The translations under genes were made by a program, and so were the position numbers. A DNA stretch of 64,000 nt from Druceiella hillmani. Lineage: Eukaryota > Arthropoda > Insecta > Lepidoptera > Hepialidae. Shown in pieces: positions 48,837-60,041 of the stretch; position 1 is the stretch's first letter; each line of letters opens with the position of its first letter. The notes beneath the pieces were generated by a model. The model saw nothing but the letters and a program-made list of their open reading frames with translations, was not told the origin of the DNA and searched no databases. The stretch spans positions 7,510,501 to 7,574,500 of the forward strand of contig JAYKKI010000006.1 of assembly GCA_039881145.1 (NCBI GenBank), read 5' to 3'.

Positions 48837-50816
48837 TATAGAGTATGGAGGAGAAATATAACAGTTGCATAACTTTTTGCAGGGTGTTTTGAACCTTACA
48901 CTCGTACATTTGGTTATGTCATGGTGTTTTACTATAACGGTCCTTGGTGTCTTATGTTTCTTCACCGGAGGTATTCAAAATGAAAGAATTAAAGTCATAA
49001 GGATGACAAACAAACTTTTAGCAACATGTGATTTTGGTAAGTATTTTTTGACATAAGATTTGCGATGCGCGATTATTGATTATCTTGCATACGTGTTTTT
49101 TATTCTCAGTAATACGTAAAATATTATCACCAGCGGTATCTTTTGGGTTTTTATGCTATCAAGTAATCCTAGTAACATATTTTTTGTTAATATACATTAA
49201 AACTTACTTGTACCAAAATCACTACCCTCCCTTATTCTAAGACAATGCGTTTTAAATAAATTTTTTTCATGGAGTCCCACACTCTCCAATATTTGATATG
49301 GCACGCCGTTTTTAATGTAAGCTAATATGTTAAAATAATTGCTGTAGTAAATATCTCAAATATTATAATCACAACACCGTTAAATTAACTATACTTTAAC
49401 AATTTTCCATCAGAATATTTTCTGCTAATTTCAGTAACTATCAAGGCTTGTATAACATTAATATTCTTCAGCACAACCATAATATCTCTTGAATTTAAAA
49501 ATGTCCCGCTACTGTTGACACAACTGGTGATCACTGAAATCTCAAAAATATATCAGCAGAGTAAATTCACTCACATTTTGGTATTATTACAGAATTAACG
49601 TTAGTTCATTTCTTCAGCGTTATAACTCAAGCAAGTATTTAAAGATAAAGGCCAAGATTGTGACACAAGTATCATGTTAAGAGCCAAGAATGACATTATA
49701 TTTCTGCTTATTTCATCGATTTATGTATTCTTATATTACATGATAACCTGATCTGAAAACAAAGTTTGCACTATAAATAAAAGTCAATGAAGTATCAACG
49801 CCAAATTTAGGAATAATGGGACCAAATCACCCATTTAAAGTATATATTTATTTTATGTTGTGCTTTTAACTTCATTTGACAGATTTTGAAATAGACTTAT
49901 AGTTGAGTTGCGTTAGAATCACTATTGTTATGTTGATACTCACGGTATTTTAATATCAGTAATAAAGTTAAGTAATTTAATATTGAAAAGACATTTTAGA
50001 TGCCGGCAATAAAAATGGAACTATATCTTTTCTGTGTATCAGTTAAATTTTTTTTTCTACGTTTTTAGGATTCCGTACGCTAAAAGGAAAAAGAACCCTT
50101 ATAGGATCACTTCGTTGTTCGTCTGTCTGTAAGCCAAGAACCTTTCTCAGGAAAGGGTGGAGGTATCGAGTTGAAATTAAAATCAAATAATTAGGTCTAC
50201 GGTCCTTTGGAACTGTTAAAATCGGCTTATAAGTCAACGCCAACGAGAAAAACACTAAGAATACAAGAATTTATGCGGCATATTTTGACACTTGCTAATA
50301 AATGAAAACCCATGTGGTACTTCCCATCGACCTACAATAATTAAATTTGGCAAGAAGCAAGACCTCATAGCACAAGTAAAAGAAACAATCTGAAAATCCT
50401 CGATTTGTAGTTATATCATAAAAAAGAATTTAAATCCGCGTTTGCGAAATATAAAGTAGACCTTATATTTTCGTTTTTATCTCCGATATCGCCTTATTTC
50501 TTTAAATTTTGTTTATAGTTTAATGGGAAAATTACGTACCAATAAATGTTTGTAATATAATGGGACACCTGTAATGCGGATTTCACTCGTACTTGATAGG
50601 TTTTTATCTCTCATATCGCCTCATTCCTCTTCCTTTCCAATAACTTCTTGTACAGGTGCCTCCTTATGTCCTGTGATTATTGATTCTTTCAATGGATTAT
50701 AATTCTTCTCATTATCAGTTCTTTTGGTATTCATTCGCGTCGATTTTTTTTATCGCATTAATAACACAATGTTGTATCACAATTAACAAAACTATGTTGG
50801 TATGTATTTAATATGT

Positions 50817-50847
<31 letters not shown>

Positions 50848-50860
50848 CACACACACATAT

Positions 50861-50912
<52 letters not shown>

Positions 50913-51191
50913 TAAAATAAAAAAGAAAAATCGCCAACTGGTTTCTGTACCACTTTTCTTTAATTCTTTCCATTTCTTGTGGAGGCTAATGATCATAGCC
51001 ATGTTTTATTTGTTTCAGATGAACAAGACAAAATAATATTGAATCAAATAAACCAGCTTCTGCAAACCCCGGTACAATTTATAGTTTGCGGCGCTTTCGT
51101 TCTGGACTTCAAATTCATTTTCAGTTTTTTCGCTGTTATTGCTACGTACATCATAGTGCTCGCTCAGTTTTACAGCTTTACACTTAATTAA
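43922..51191 (+). CDS. Gustatory receptor (7tm_7 family), four exons
   Basis: Join 43922-44686, 44912-44989, 48883-49036, 51019-51191 (1170 bp, 389 aa plus stop). All introns are GT-AG with agreeing phases (0, 0, 1). Start ATG in the context CAAGAATGG. Gustatory receptors are seven-helix ligand-gated cation channels in taste neuron dendrites, with the N-terminus inside the cell. Seen: hydrophobic segments at [47 protein letters not shown] and [12 protein letters not shown] in exon 1, one across exon 2 ([16 protein letters not shown]), one in exon 3 ([15 protein letters not shown]) and a final one. The family signature TYhhhhhQF is TYIIVLAQF at 375-383, and the motif before it ([18 protein letters not shown]) is also typical. 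Length is normal. The ligand cannot be told. A truncated paralogue lies at 28782-29983. Confidence 0.92.
44912..44989 (+). CDS. Gustatory receptor exon 2
   Basis: Acceptor TTTTTCAG, donor TCG|GTATAA, 26 codons (residues 256-281), one membrane segment ending FLGFSWNS. Confidence 0.85.
46270..48217 (-). mobile_element. hAT DNA transposon in receptor intron 2, inactive
   Basis: The 8-bp sequence TTATAGAC flanks the element exactly (46262-46269 and 48218-48225), the duplication length made by hAT insertion. Left end CAGGGGTTGCCAAGTAG; inverted right end CGGCGGATGGCAACAGGCGG; both keep the (G)GG-T-GGCAA pattern of this superfamily. Length 1948 bp. It carries transposase C-terminal remains on the minus strand and a GC-richer 47300-47455 part. 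Inserted antisense to the receptor. Confidence 0.82.
46482..47078 (-). pseudogene. hAT transposase C-terminal fragment (GTF2IRD2/SCAND3-like)
   Basis: First block (47078-46854): [40 protein letters not shown]. Second block (46835-46482): [55 protein letters not shown], the hAT dimerisation domain with its conserved ST-x-LCESxFSxMNxxKxxxRSRLTDxHLED pattern. A stop and frame change fall between the blocks. The zinc finger and the catalytic N-terminal half are missing through internal deletion. Confidence 0.85.
48668..48838. repeat. (TA)n array with short interruptions
   Basis: Several long TA runs separated by TTTATATTTTTATATG and TATGTATGCATA, just upstream of receptor exon 3. Confidence 0.94.
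48883..49036 (+). CDS. Gustatory receptor exon 3
   Basis: Acceptor CTTTTTGCAG, donor TTTTG|GTAAGT, phase 1. Encodes residues 282-332 plus one base: [25 protein letters not shown] and [17 protein letters not shown]. Confidence 0.9.
50063..50430 (+). repeat. Dispersed repeat, family A (longest copy in window)
   Basis: Begins about TTTTTAGGATTCCGTACGC, then AACCCTTATAGGATCACTTC, GTTCGTCTGTCTG, CTCAGGAAAGGGTGG, ATCGAGTTGAAATTAAAATC, GGTCTACGGTCC, CATATTTTGACACTTGC, TACTTCCCATCGACC and AGCACAAGTAAAAG. Partial copies occur at 6985-7130, 22470-22740 and 42650-42830 in the same orientation. I associate this type with lepidopteran genomes. Confidence 0.75.
50814..50906. repeat. (TA)n/(CA)n compound microsatellite
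   Basis: TA runs with an internal TACACACACACATATA, in receptor intron 3. Confidence 0.93.
51019..51191 (+). CDS. Gustatory receptor exon 4 (signature motif and stop)
   Basis: Acceptor TTGTTTCAG; completes the split codon GAT and encodes residues 333-389, with [15 protein letters not shown] and TYIIVLAQF, ending FYSFTLN and TAA (51189-51191). Confidence 0.93.
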
Positions 51192-51891
51192 ATTTATATC
51201 AAAAATTATGTTGAATCACATCTATATAAGTGCACTTAAAGAGATGCATTAGGTGAACTACTCTCGACAACTTATCGAACATTTTTACAATTAATACAAG
51301 TCAGCTGACTGCAATTTAAGGTAAAATATTAAATTAAAATGTAAAAGTAATCAAAATAGTTTGAAAGATATGACACTTGGTTTAGGAAAAATATAAGAGG
51401 ATTTTTTGAATATATTTCGTTTCACGAGTGGTTCACGGTCAAACTTTCAATAACTTCCGTGTCATTTACGCTGTGTTCTCTACCTAGTCTGTGTGTTAAG
51501 ACAAAAATGTCAAAATTAGTGAACATAAATTCTAATCACAATATAAATTATGATATCTCCTCTTTTTGGGTGTGGAAAAATTTACTCTTAACAATTAATT
51601 ATCAAAATGTATATCACTGTACCGCTAACATTAAATAAAATTATTTTAAATAAACAATTTGGGAAGCTCATTTCCTCTTAACAAATAATTATTTTTAACA
51701 ACAAATTGTAATATTTAATCTTAGTACTTAAATAGACACATCGGTGATGAATTCTGAATGTCCGCGTTTAATTTGTTCGACGCTTTACCAGTATCACCGC
51801 GAAATATATTTCATAAAAGCTTTGTGTTATTTGTGAATGGGTGAAATGATAAAACATTCAGAGCGCAGTTAAAGGCCGTGAAATTATAGAC
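51192..51891. other. 3' flank of receptor gene
   Basis: About 0.7 kb with no gene; an AATAAA at 51634-51639 is a possible polyadenylation signal. Confidence 0.5.
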
Positions 51892-52200
51892 TCACCTTCT
51901 GAAAAATTCAATTCTAAAAATTTCTTAAATAACATTGAAAAACATGAAGATTTCAAAAATGTTAACGAAACATCGATTTATTTCTTTTAAGTTTACTCCC
52001 TTCATTTTACTCCGTTCAATACGGTCAGTATAACTTAACTCTTTACAGATATGTATCACTAGTTCTAAAATGGTTACAATATAAACATTAATTTTTTCGA
52101 TATGGGGATAAACATATTAAAAAAAAAATCGCAACTTTCTCGATCCACGTTATTAACCCGGCGTCATTGTGGCTACTAAACAGAACTTAGCCGTTGTGGT

Positions 52201-52217
52201 CGGGTAAGTTGTACCCG
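52201..52217. repeat. Subterminal hairpin of piggyBac, left end, copy 1
   Basis: CGGGTA, 5-base spacer, TACCCG. The same motif with the same spacer length occurs twice at the right end (54253-54269, 54422-54438). Confidence 0.8.
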
Positions 52218-52530
52218 TGTGCATTATTGTACACTGAATCAAGCTTATGTCAATATTAGTTTTCTATATTAGGGAAATAGGTAATTATAAACATTATTTA
52301 TAAAAATTAAACATTTATTTACCATAAAATGAGCAAATTATCATTAAATTAGATCTTCTTATTCTGAGATCACTTTTTTAGAACGTAACTTAAAAATATA
52401 TTCAAAAATAAAAAAGAAATAACATTTAGAAACAGAACATAAAATTTTCATTAGTACATAAACATGAAATCAGGAACTATATATAACAAAGCTTTTACTA
52501 TCATATTTATTTTATTACTAACATACTGAC

Positions 52531-54155
52531 TTATTCGATATCGAGATCAACGCAACTTTGGCATAATGGAATAATGTGCTGCATACAAATAGGCTTGTTA
52601 CATTTATTGCAGTTATGCCTAGTTTTTTTGTCTTTGGCAGAAGGACAGTGTTTGTATCTCCTGTATGTTTTTGAAGTTTTATTCGGAGGGTAGGTCATAA
52701 CTTCACGAACTTGTTCGTGAATACGTTTACGTAAGCCTCTCGATAAGTTCTCCATATTTTTTTCTCACGCGAAGATGACCTTCAAGCATTGATAGACCTA
52801 GTTTTCTAAGGAAATCACGTCGGTTTGTTTTCGAGTTATTATTTTCACGAAAAATAATCACGCTATTTATTGCAGCTACATTCATGACCGCATAAAATAC
52901 TGTCATTGGCCAGCGTTTAGAGTTTCGAGATACATCATAGGTAGCACAGAGCTCATCAACTACATCGACGCCAGCTTTCGTAGAATTATAGAATGTGATT
53001 ATCTCTGGTTTCCTTTTTTCACCACTAGCAGGATCAATGTTTTGGTCATGATGAAGGGAAGACAATACCAGCACCACTTTAGACCGTTTTGGCATGTAGG
53101 AAATAAACGTCATATCTTTTTGGAATGCAAACTGAGTGCTGTATACTTCTTTTCTTTGCGTGGTTATAAAGTTTGGTGGGATTTCTTCTTGTTTTTACGT
53201 AATGTACCTGTAGATGTTAGTTTATGATTTTGTTGCAAATGTGCTATCAGTGGAACGCTTGTGAACCAGTTGTCAAATGTAATATTTATATTACTTTTAG
53301 AGATAGGCTGCACTAATCTGTCTACAACATTGAAAGCTTTATTGCTTTGCAAAAATGGCCCATCAGGCCGCTTACCGGGATAAATTTCAAGGTTGATAGT
53401 GTAAAAGTTTTTTGCATCAACCAAAGCATAAATTTTAATGTCATATTTCGCAGGTTTATTCGTTATATATTGACGAAATGAACACCTGCCGCGAAATACT
53501 TCTAGCTTTTCGTCGATTGTAAGATCCTCATTGAGAGTATAAGTATTTTTACAGTTCGAGACAAAATCGTCAAAAATATATCTCATTGGAGCCAGATTGT
53601 CCAGTCGCTTCCGCTCTTGGCGTGTTGTTGCATCATCAAAACGTAAACAGCTTTGTAAAAAGTAAAAACGCTGCAAAGACATAGCAGTACTAACAATTTC
53701 CACACCAGTACCATCGGTTTTCCACAAGTCACTCAAACTTTGGCGATTAGAACGATTTAGTCCAGCTAAGTATAACAAGCCGAACAAAGCTAATAGTTTG
53801 TCTATAGTTATCTTTTTCAATAAATACTGAAGCGATTGTATATTATTAGACAATTATCTCTGTTTAATCTTAGCATTAGTATGACGAAGTATTTGTTCTA
53901 GCATATTATTAGTTATAAAGCGTCTCCAATACTCTATTTCAGTCTTATTATTTTGCGCAATAAGCTTTACCTCAGGTTTTTGTAATATTATGTTTTCTGA
54001 CCTTGTGCGAACGTTGGTCCTAGGTGGTTGCCTTGACTTCGCTCTGAAAGATGGTCGATTCCACCCTCATCGTCTGAGCTGCACTGTTCATTGTCACTAA
54101 CGTTAGCTTGTTCAAACAAGGCTAGGAGTCGACTTTGTTCCTTTTTATAAGACAT
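52531..54155 (-). pseudogene. PiggyBac transposase pseudogene, copy 1
   Basis: ATG at 54155-54153 (MSYKKEQSRLLALFEQ, then an acidic DNEQCSSDDEGG region). Lesions: frame lost before a TAA at 53988-53990; in-frame TAA at 53854-53856; one-base loss near 53182-53185 (KNKKKSHQTL and stop instead of KKEIPPNFITT); frame change near 52727-52755. Between them the protein is well kept: ITIDKLLALFGLLYLAGL, TIDEKLEVFRGRCSFRQY, FDNWFTSVPLIAHLQQNH and KAGVDVVDELCATYDVSR, which carry the three Asp residues of the piggyBac DDD site, and a C-terminal Cys-rich finger (RHNCNKCNKPICMQHI, CQSCVD). About 541 codons in all, near the family's normal size. Confidence 0.92.
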
Positions 54156-54252
54156 GGTTCATAAAACTGTGAAAAACGATATGTAATTTATCAATAAACA
54201 ATAAAAAACAACAAACAAACTGTCTATATAAATGTTACATAGCCATTGTGGC

Positions 54253-54438
54253 CGGGTATAACTTACCCGCGCGCTCTTTATACACGTGTAAACTCAGTCG
54301 TCGCCGCAGCAACACTAAATAGACAAGTGAATACGCAAAAAAAGGTCAACAACCGCAGCTACTGTAACGAACAATTTACGCGCGCATTTTGTTTTAAAGT
54401 TATGACCGTTTTAAAATGCGTCGGGTATTAGATACCCA
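54253..54438. repeat. Two subterminal hairpins of piggyBac, right end, copy 1
   Basis: CGGGTA-N5-TACCCG at 54253-54269 and CGGGTA-N5-TACCCA at 54422-54438. Between them lies the GC-richer 5' region of the element, likely its promoter. Confidence 0.8.
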
Positions 54439-55420
54439 GCAACAATGACGCCGAGTTAAAACCAAAAAAATATTAATTAGGTATATTCTAATAAAAAAGG
54501 AATGTACAGAAATATCATAGATGGCACCAAATTTAACTCCGCTAAAGTTATGCTGAATTCCCAAATTATACCGCTGCTCAAACAATTTGTTTCTAGACGT
54601 TGTAACGAAAACACCGGATAATTGTTTGTTTATAATATCGAATAAAGAGAGAAAGATCCATCCTGCGTTATAAAGACTTGTCAAACTTTATCCCGCGTGC
54701 AAAATATAGAAACTGTATTACATTTCGTATTTAAAAAACATGTATAAATAGAAAATCGTATAACCGTTGTAGAAAAAAAAGTAACTATGTTGCAATATAA
54801 AACTGAGAAAGTACTGAATCAATATATTAATCAATGATTACGTACTTTTTCCATGTTGCGTAGTGTTTAAGTACAAATTTTTGTTGACTTAAAACATATT
54901 ATTTTATTAGTTTTTATTTGCAACACGTCGTATTTTTATTTATTACTTATTAACAATAAGTAGCTTTCATTTCATGAAAGCAAAACGCAATTCGTTTATA
55001 ATTAATTTAAAGTCCGGTGTACATTTCTTATGGAATATCAGCCATCAAATCAAATGCCACTACTTTTTTGGCCTCTGATTCACAATCTAATTTTATGTGA
55101 GTAACACATTTACTTCTTGTTTGTTTGATTGAACATTTTAATTTGACTTAATTTATCACCTTCTGAAAAATTCAATTCTAAAAATTTCTTAAATAACATT
55201 GAAAAACATGAAGATTTCAAAAATGTTAACGAAACATCGATTTATTTCTTTTAAGTTTACTCCCTTCATTTTACTCCGTTCAATACGGTCAGTATAACTT
55301 AACTCTTTACAGATATGTATCACTAGTTCTAAAATGGTTACAATATAAACATTAATTTTTTCGATATGGGGATAAACATATTAAAAAAAAAATCGCAACT
55401 TTCTCGATCCACGTTATTAA

Positions 55421-57719
55421 CCCGGCGTCATTGTGGCTACTAAACAGAACTTAGCCGTTGTGGTCGGGTAAGTTGTACCCGTGTGCATTATTGTACACTG
55501 AATCAAGCTTATGTCAATATTAGTTTTCTATATTAGGGAAATAGGTAATTATAAACATTATTTATAAAAATTAAACATTTATTTACCATAAAATGAGCAA
55601 ATTATCATTAAATTAGATCTTCTTATTCTGAGATCACTTTTTTAGAACGTAACTTAAAAATATATTCAAAAATAAAAAATAAATAACATTTAGAAACAGA
55701 ACATAAAATTTTCATTAGTACATAAACATGAAATCAGGAACTATATATAACAAAGCTTTTACTATCATATTTATTTTATTACTAACATACTGACTTATTC
55801 GATATCGAGATCAACGCAACTTTGGCATAATGGAATAATGTGCTGCATACAAATAGGCTTGTTACATTTATTGCAGTTATGCCTAGTTTTTTTGTCTTTG
55901 GCAGAAGGACAGTGTTTGTATCTCCTGTATGTTTTTGAAGTTTTATTCGGAGGGTAGGTCATAACTTCACGAACTTGTTCGTGAATACGTTTACGTAAGC
56001 CTCTCGATAAGTTCTCCATATTTTTTTCTCACGCGAAGATGACCTTCAAGCATTGATAGACCTAGTTTTCTAAGGAAATCACGTCGGTTTGTTTTCGAGT
56101 TATTATTTTCACGAAAAATAATCACGCTATTTATTGCAGCTACATTCATGACCGCATAAAATACTGTCATTGGCCAGCGTTTAGAGTTTCGAGATACATC
56201 ATAGGTAGCACAGAGCTCATCAACTACATCGACGCCAGCTTTCGTAGAATTATAGAATGTGATTATCTCTGGTTTCCTTTTTTCACCACTAGCAGGATCA
56301 ATGTTTTGGTCATGATGAAGGGAAGACAATACCAGCACCACTTTAGACCGTTTTGGCATGTAGGAAATAAACGTCATATCTTTTTGGAATGCAAACTGAG
56401 TGCTGTATACTTCTTTTCTTTGCGTGGTTATAAAGTTTGGTGGGATTTCTTCTTGTTTTTACGTAATGTACCTGTAGATGTTAGTTTATGATTTTGTTGC
56501 AAATGTGCTATCAGTGGAACGCTTGTGAACCAGTTGTCAAATGTAATATTTATATTACTTTTAGAGATAGGCTGCACTAATCTGTCTACAACATTGAAAG
56601 CTTTATTGCTTTGCAAAAATGGCCCATCAGGCCGCTTACCGGGATAAATTTCAAGGTTGATAGTGTAAAAGTTTTTTGCATCAACCAAAGCATAAATTTT
56701 AATGTCATATTTCGCAGGTTTATTCGTTATATATTGACGAAATGAACACCTGCCGCGAAATACTTCTAGCTTTTCGTCGATTGTAAGATCCTCATTGAGA
56801 GTATAAGTATTTTTACAGTTCGAGACAAAATCGTCAAAAATATATCTCATTGGAGCCAGATTGTCCAGTCGCTTCCGCTCTTGGCGTGTTGTTGCATCAT
56901 CAAAACGTAAACAGCTTTGTAAAAAGTAAAAACGCTGCAAAGACATAGCAGTACTAACAATTTCCACACCAGTACCATCGGTTTTCCACAAGTCACTCAA
57001 ACTTTGGCGATTAGAACGATTTAGTCCAGCTAAGTATAACAAGCCGAACAAAGCTAATAGTTTGTCTATAGTTATCTTTTTCAATAAATACTGAAGCGAT
57101 TGTATATTATTAGACAATTATCTCTGTTTAATCTTAGCATTAGTATGACGAAGTATTTGTTCTAGCATATTATTAGTTATAAAGCGTCTCCAATACTCTA
57201 TTTCAGTCTTATTATTTTGCGCAATAAGCTTTACCTCAGGTTTTTGTAATATTATGTTTTCTGACCTTGTGCGAACGTTGGTCCTAGGTGGTTGCCTTGA
57301 CTTCGCTCTGAAAGATGGTCGATTCCACCCTCATCGTCTGAGCTGCACTGTTCATTGTCACTAACGTTAGCTTGTTCAAACAAGGCTAGGAGTCGACTTT
57401 GTTCCTTTTTATAAGACATGGTTCATAAAACTGTGAAAAACGATATGTAATTTATCAATAAACAATAAAAAACAACAAACAAACTGTCTATATAAATGTT
57501 ACATAGCCATTGTGGCCGGGTATAACTTACCCGCGCGCTCTTTATACACGTGTAAACTCAGTCGTCGCCGCAGCAACACTAAATAGACAAGTGAATACGC
57601 AAAAAAAGGTCAACAACCGCAGCTACTGTAACGAACAATTTACGCGCGCATTTTGTTTTAAAGTTATGACCGTTTTAAAATGCGTCGGGTATTAGATACC
57701 CAGCAACAATGACGCCGAG
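55421..57719 (-). mobile_element. PiggyBac element, inactive, copy 2
   Basis: TTAA at 55417-55420 and 57720-57723. Same ends, same subterminal hairpins (55465-55481, 57517-57533, 57686-57702) and same interior as copy 1. Because the host flanks are also copied, this copy arose by segmental duplication and not by transposition. Confidence 0.93.
55795..57419 (-). pseudogene. PiggyBac transposase pseudogene, copy 2
   Basis: Same translated pieces as copy 1 and the same stops and frame changes at an offset of 3264 bases (ATG at 57419-57417, stops at 57252-57254 and 57118-57120). The lesions therefore predate the duplication. Confidence 0.92.
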
Positions 57720-59852
57720 TTAAAACCAAAAAAATATTAATTAGGTATATTCTAATAAAAAAGGAATGTACAGAAATATCATAGATGGCACCAAATTTAA
57801 CTCCGCTAAAGTTATGCTGAATTCCCAAATTATACCGCTGCTCAAACAATTTGTTTCTAGACGTTGTAACGAAAACACCGGATAATTGTTTGTTTATAAT
57901 ATCGAATAAAGAGAGAAAGATCCATCCTGCGTTATAAAGACTTGTCAAACTTTATCCCGCGTGCAAAATATAGAAACTGTATTACATTTCGTATTTAAAA
58001 AACATGTATAAATAGAAAATCGTATAACCGTTGTAGAAAAAAAAGTAACTATGTTGCAATATAAAACTGAGAAAGTACTGAATCAATATATTAATCAATG
58101 ATTACGTACTTTTTCCATGTTGCGTAGTGTTTAAGTACAAATTTTTGTTGACTTAAAACATATTATTTTATTAGTTTTTATTTGCAACACGTCGTATTTT
58201 TATTTATTACTTATTAACAATAAGTAGCTTTCATTTCATGAAAGCAAAACGCAATTCGTTTATAATTAATTTAAAGTCCGGTGTACATTTCTTATGGAAT
58301 ATCAGCCATCAAATCAAATGCCACTACTTTTTTGGCCTCTGATTCACAATCTAATTTTATGTGAGTAACACATTTACTTCTTGTTTGTTTGATTGAACAT
58401 TTTAATTTGACTTAATTTATCGATTTACAACCCGAATGATAATTTCAAAAAATTTACCTAATTTAGCATTTTACTGTCGTTTATTTTCGAGATATAGTTA
58501 CTAGATAAATTAATGTGGTAATATCATCATTTACGAGTAGTATACTGAACAGGAGTGTATAAAACTCGTATGAAGCAAAAATTATTTCTAAATTAAATTT
58601 CATAGAATTAGGTCAATTGATGTTTTAATTCTAACAACTTAGACATTTAATAATTCAATACGTTTTTACCTATACGTCGGTGCAAACTATTGAACGTTGA
58701 TGTAGAATAAATAAATATAAATCTGGCAACATTTTATTTCCAATACTTTATTACAAATATAAAAATACCCTTCATTATTATTTCGAGAAATACCGCTGAT
58801 AAAATCATGAAAAATACGTGATCATATACGCATTGCAAGACCACGAGGGAGTCGGCAACGCCTGCATTCGTGGCGGTCGACTAGAAACTTTCTAAATATA
58901 TTCCGTAAATACGATTAAATATATCGTAATTGAGACCTAAAGAATACAAAAATGTTGAAAATTTTTTCAGGTCACTAATTTATCAGACCATTTGTATTGA
59001 TTCAGACAACTGATAAAAGTCTTTGATACATTGCTATCATTATAGCAAAATGTAAATAAATCAAGTAAATATGTCTTGGTTTCCAAATGGTTAATAGAAC
59101 CTGAGAAAAATTATCCTCAAACGAATAGCCAACCTTTGTGCTTTAAAATTTGATATCGATCTTTTTTCAACAACTATATTAGTGACATTTTAATTCAATA
59201 ACGGAAAATACATTTTTCAACTAAATTTTTCACTCGACTTCGAAAATACTATGGACGAAAACCTCGAAAGGTTTTCTTCTTTTCGGGATTTGATTTTGAA
59301 TTTTTATTAATGGAAGTCAATAACAATCAAAACAGGGACTCTGTGCGACGACACAAATAGACCAACATTATATTTTAGCAGACGTGGAATTTAACATTTA
59401 ACTAAATCACTTACTTTCTATAAGAGTATAGTGAATATGACATAAAAACTTAACACATATAGATAATATGTGTACTCCAAATAATAAAAGCTATTTCAAT
59501 GAGACTAATTTATTGTTTCCAATTATATTAAATTGGAATTACTAAAACAGCTACATTCAACTCAATTGTAAGTAGTTAAAATTAAACAAATATTACCATT
59601 AATAAAAGACTATTGAAAGACTTGTAAAATGATGAGCAAAATATTCATAATCGTAAGTTGTTTTAGATAATTATGATTGCTATATTGAAATAACTCAGCG
59701 AATGGAAATGTATCCGTGTTGACTAAATTTGACTATTCCAAAAATTATTTAATTTAATTTCAATTTAGTTAAAGCAACTTTAGAAAATGTATTCTGTTGC
59801 GAATTTTAACGAATATTATTGAAATGTTGAATATATTTGGCGTTAATTTTGT

Positions 59853-59971
59853 AGAAATTCATTATTCACAATTAAATGAAACTACGTGAAGTAGTATTAT
59901 TTCCACTTTCTTTAATTTCTTTACCACGACCTAGGTTTCATTGTATTACAACATCTTCAGGTGGGATATTA
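59853..59971. repeat. Half of the foldback repeat (left arm only)
   Basis: Matches the left arm of the element at 35860-36080, from AGAAATTCATTATTCACAA to CAGGTGGGATATTA, with few differences. The right arm is absent and the sequence goes directly into unrelated bases and the hairpin at 60001. Confidence 0.9.
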
Positions 59972-60000
59972 ACAAAGGTATTATCTAAGATAATATAATA

Positions 60001-60041
60001 GTGTTTTTTATCGCAACTTTGAGAGTTGCGATAAAAAACAC
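60001..60041. repeat. Perfect 18-bp inverted repeat with 5-base loop
   Basis: GTGTTTTTTATCGCAACT, loop TTGAG, then its exact reverse complement. A small palindrome (ATTATCTTAGATAAT-like) lies just before it. Confidence 0.92.

Larger units (their letters stand above)
44990..48882. other. Gustatory receptor intron 2 (3.9 kb)
   Basis: Half of this intron is a hAT insertion (46270-48217); near its 3' end is a TA array (48668-48838) that stops about 45 bases before exon 3. Confidence 0.8.
49037..51018. other. Gustatory receptor intron 3 (2.0 kb)
   Basis: Contains the best-preserved family A repeat (50063-50430) and a TA/CA microsatellite (50814-50906). The pseudogene at 28.8-30.0 kb has a similar CA/TA array in the matching intron. 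Confidence 0.75.
52157..54455 (-). mobile_element. PiggyBac element, inactive, copy 1
   Basis: Bordered by TTAA at 52153-52156 and 54456-54459, the piggyBac target. Terminal inverted repeats: CCCGGCGTCATTGTGGC at the left and CTCGGCGTCATTGTTGC at the right on the complement. Length 2299 bp. Inside each end are direct-repeat segments of about 45 bases (AGCCGTTGTGGTCGGGTA near 52190; AGCCATTGTGGCCGGGTA near 54241). The transposase gene runs right to left. Confidence 0.93.
51892..55155. repeat. Tandem segmental duplication, unit 1 (3264 bp)
   Basis: Immediately followed by unit 2 at 55156-58419. The units match along their length by eye; I noticed one difference (G at 52416, T at 55680). Each unit contains about 260 bases of left flank, one piggyBac element and about 700 bases of right flank. 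Unit 1 starts TCACCTTCTG and the base after unit 2 continues TCGATTT, so the junction has a 2-base TC overlap. Confidence 0.95.
55156..58419. repeat. Tandem segmental duplication, unit 2 (3264 bp)
   Basis: Direct copy of unit 1 (51892-55155) at an exact offset of 3264 bases. Confidence 0.95.

Noticed and set aside
48614..48965. Open frames made of Tyr-Ile repeats over TA arrays (also at 3461-3736, 10783-11025, 19691-19879, 29518-29739, 32125-32319, 50758-51002)
   Set aside because: Products of (TA)n read in any frame; not genes.
53042..53227. Plus-strand open frames over the piggyBac copies (also 54246-54431, 56306-56491, 57510-57695)
   Set aside because: Shadows of the minus-strand transposase and of the element's 5' region.
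58850..58905. GC-richer patch with GAGGGAGTCGGCAACGCC, considered as a SINE or tRNA remnant
   Set aside because: No A/B box pair or tRNA fold could be drawn.
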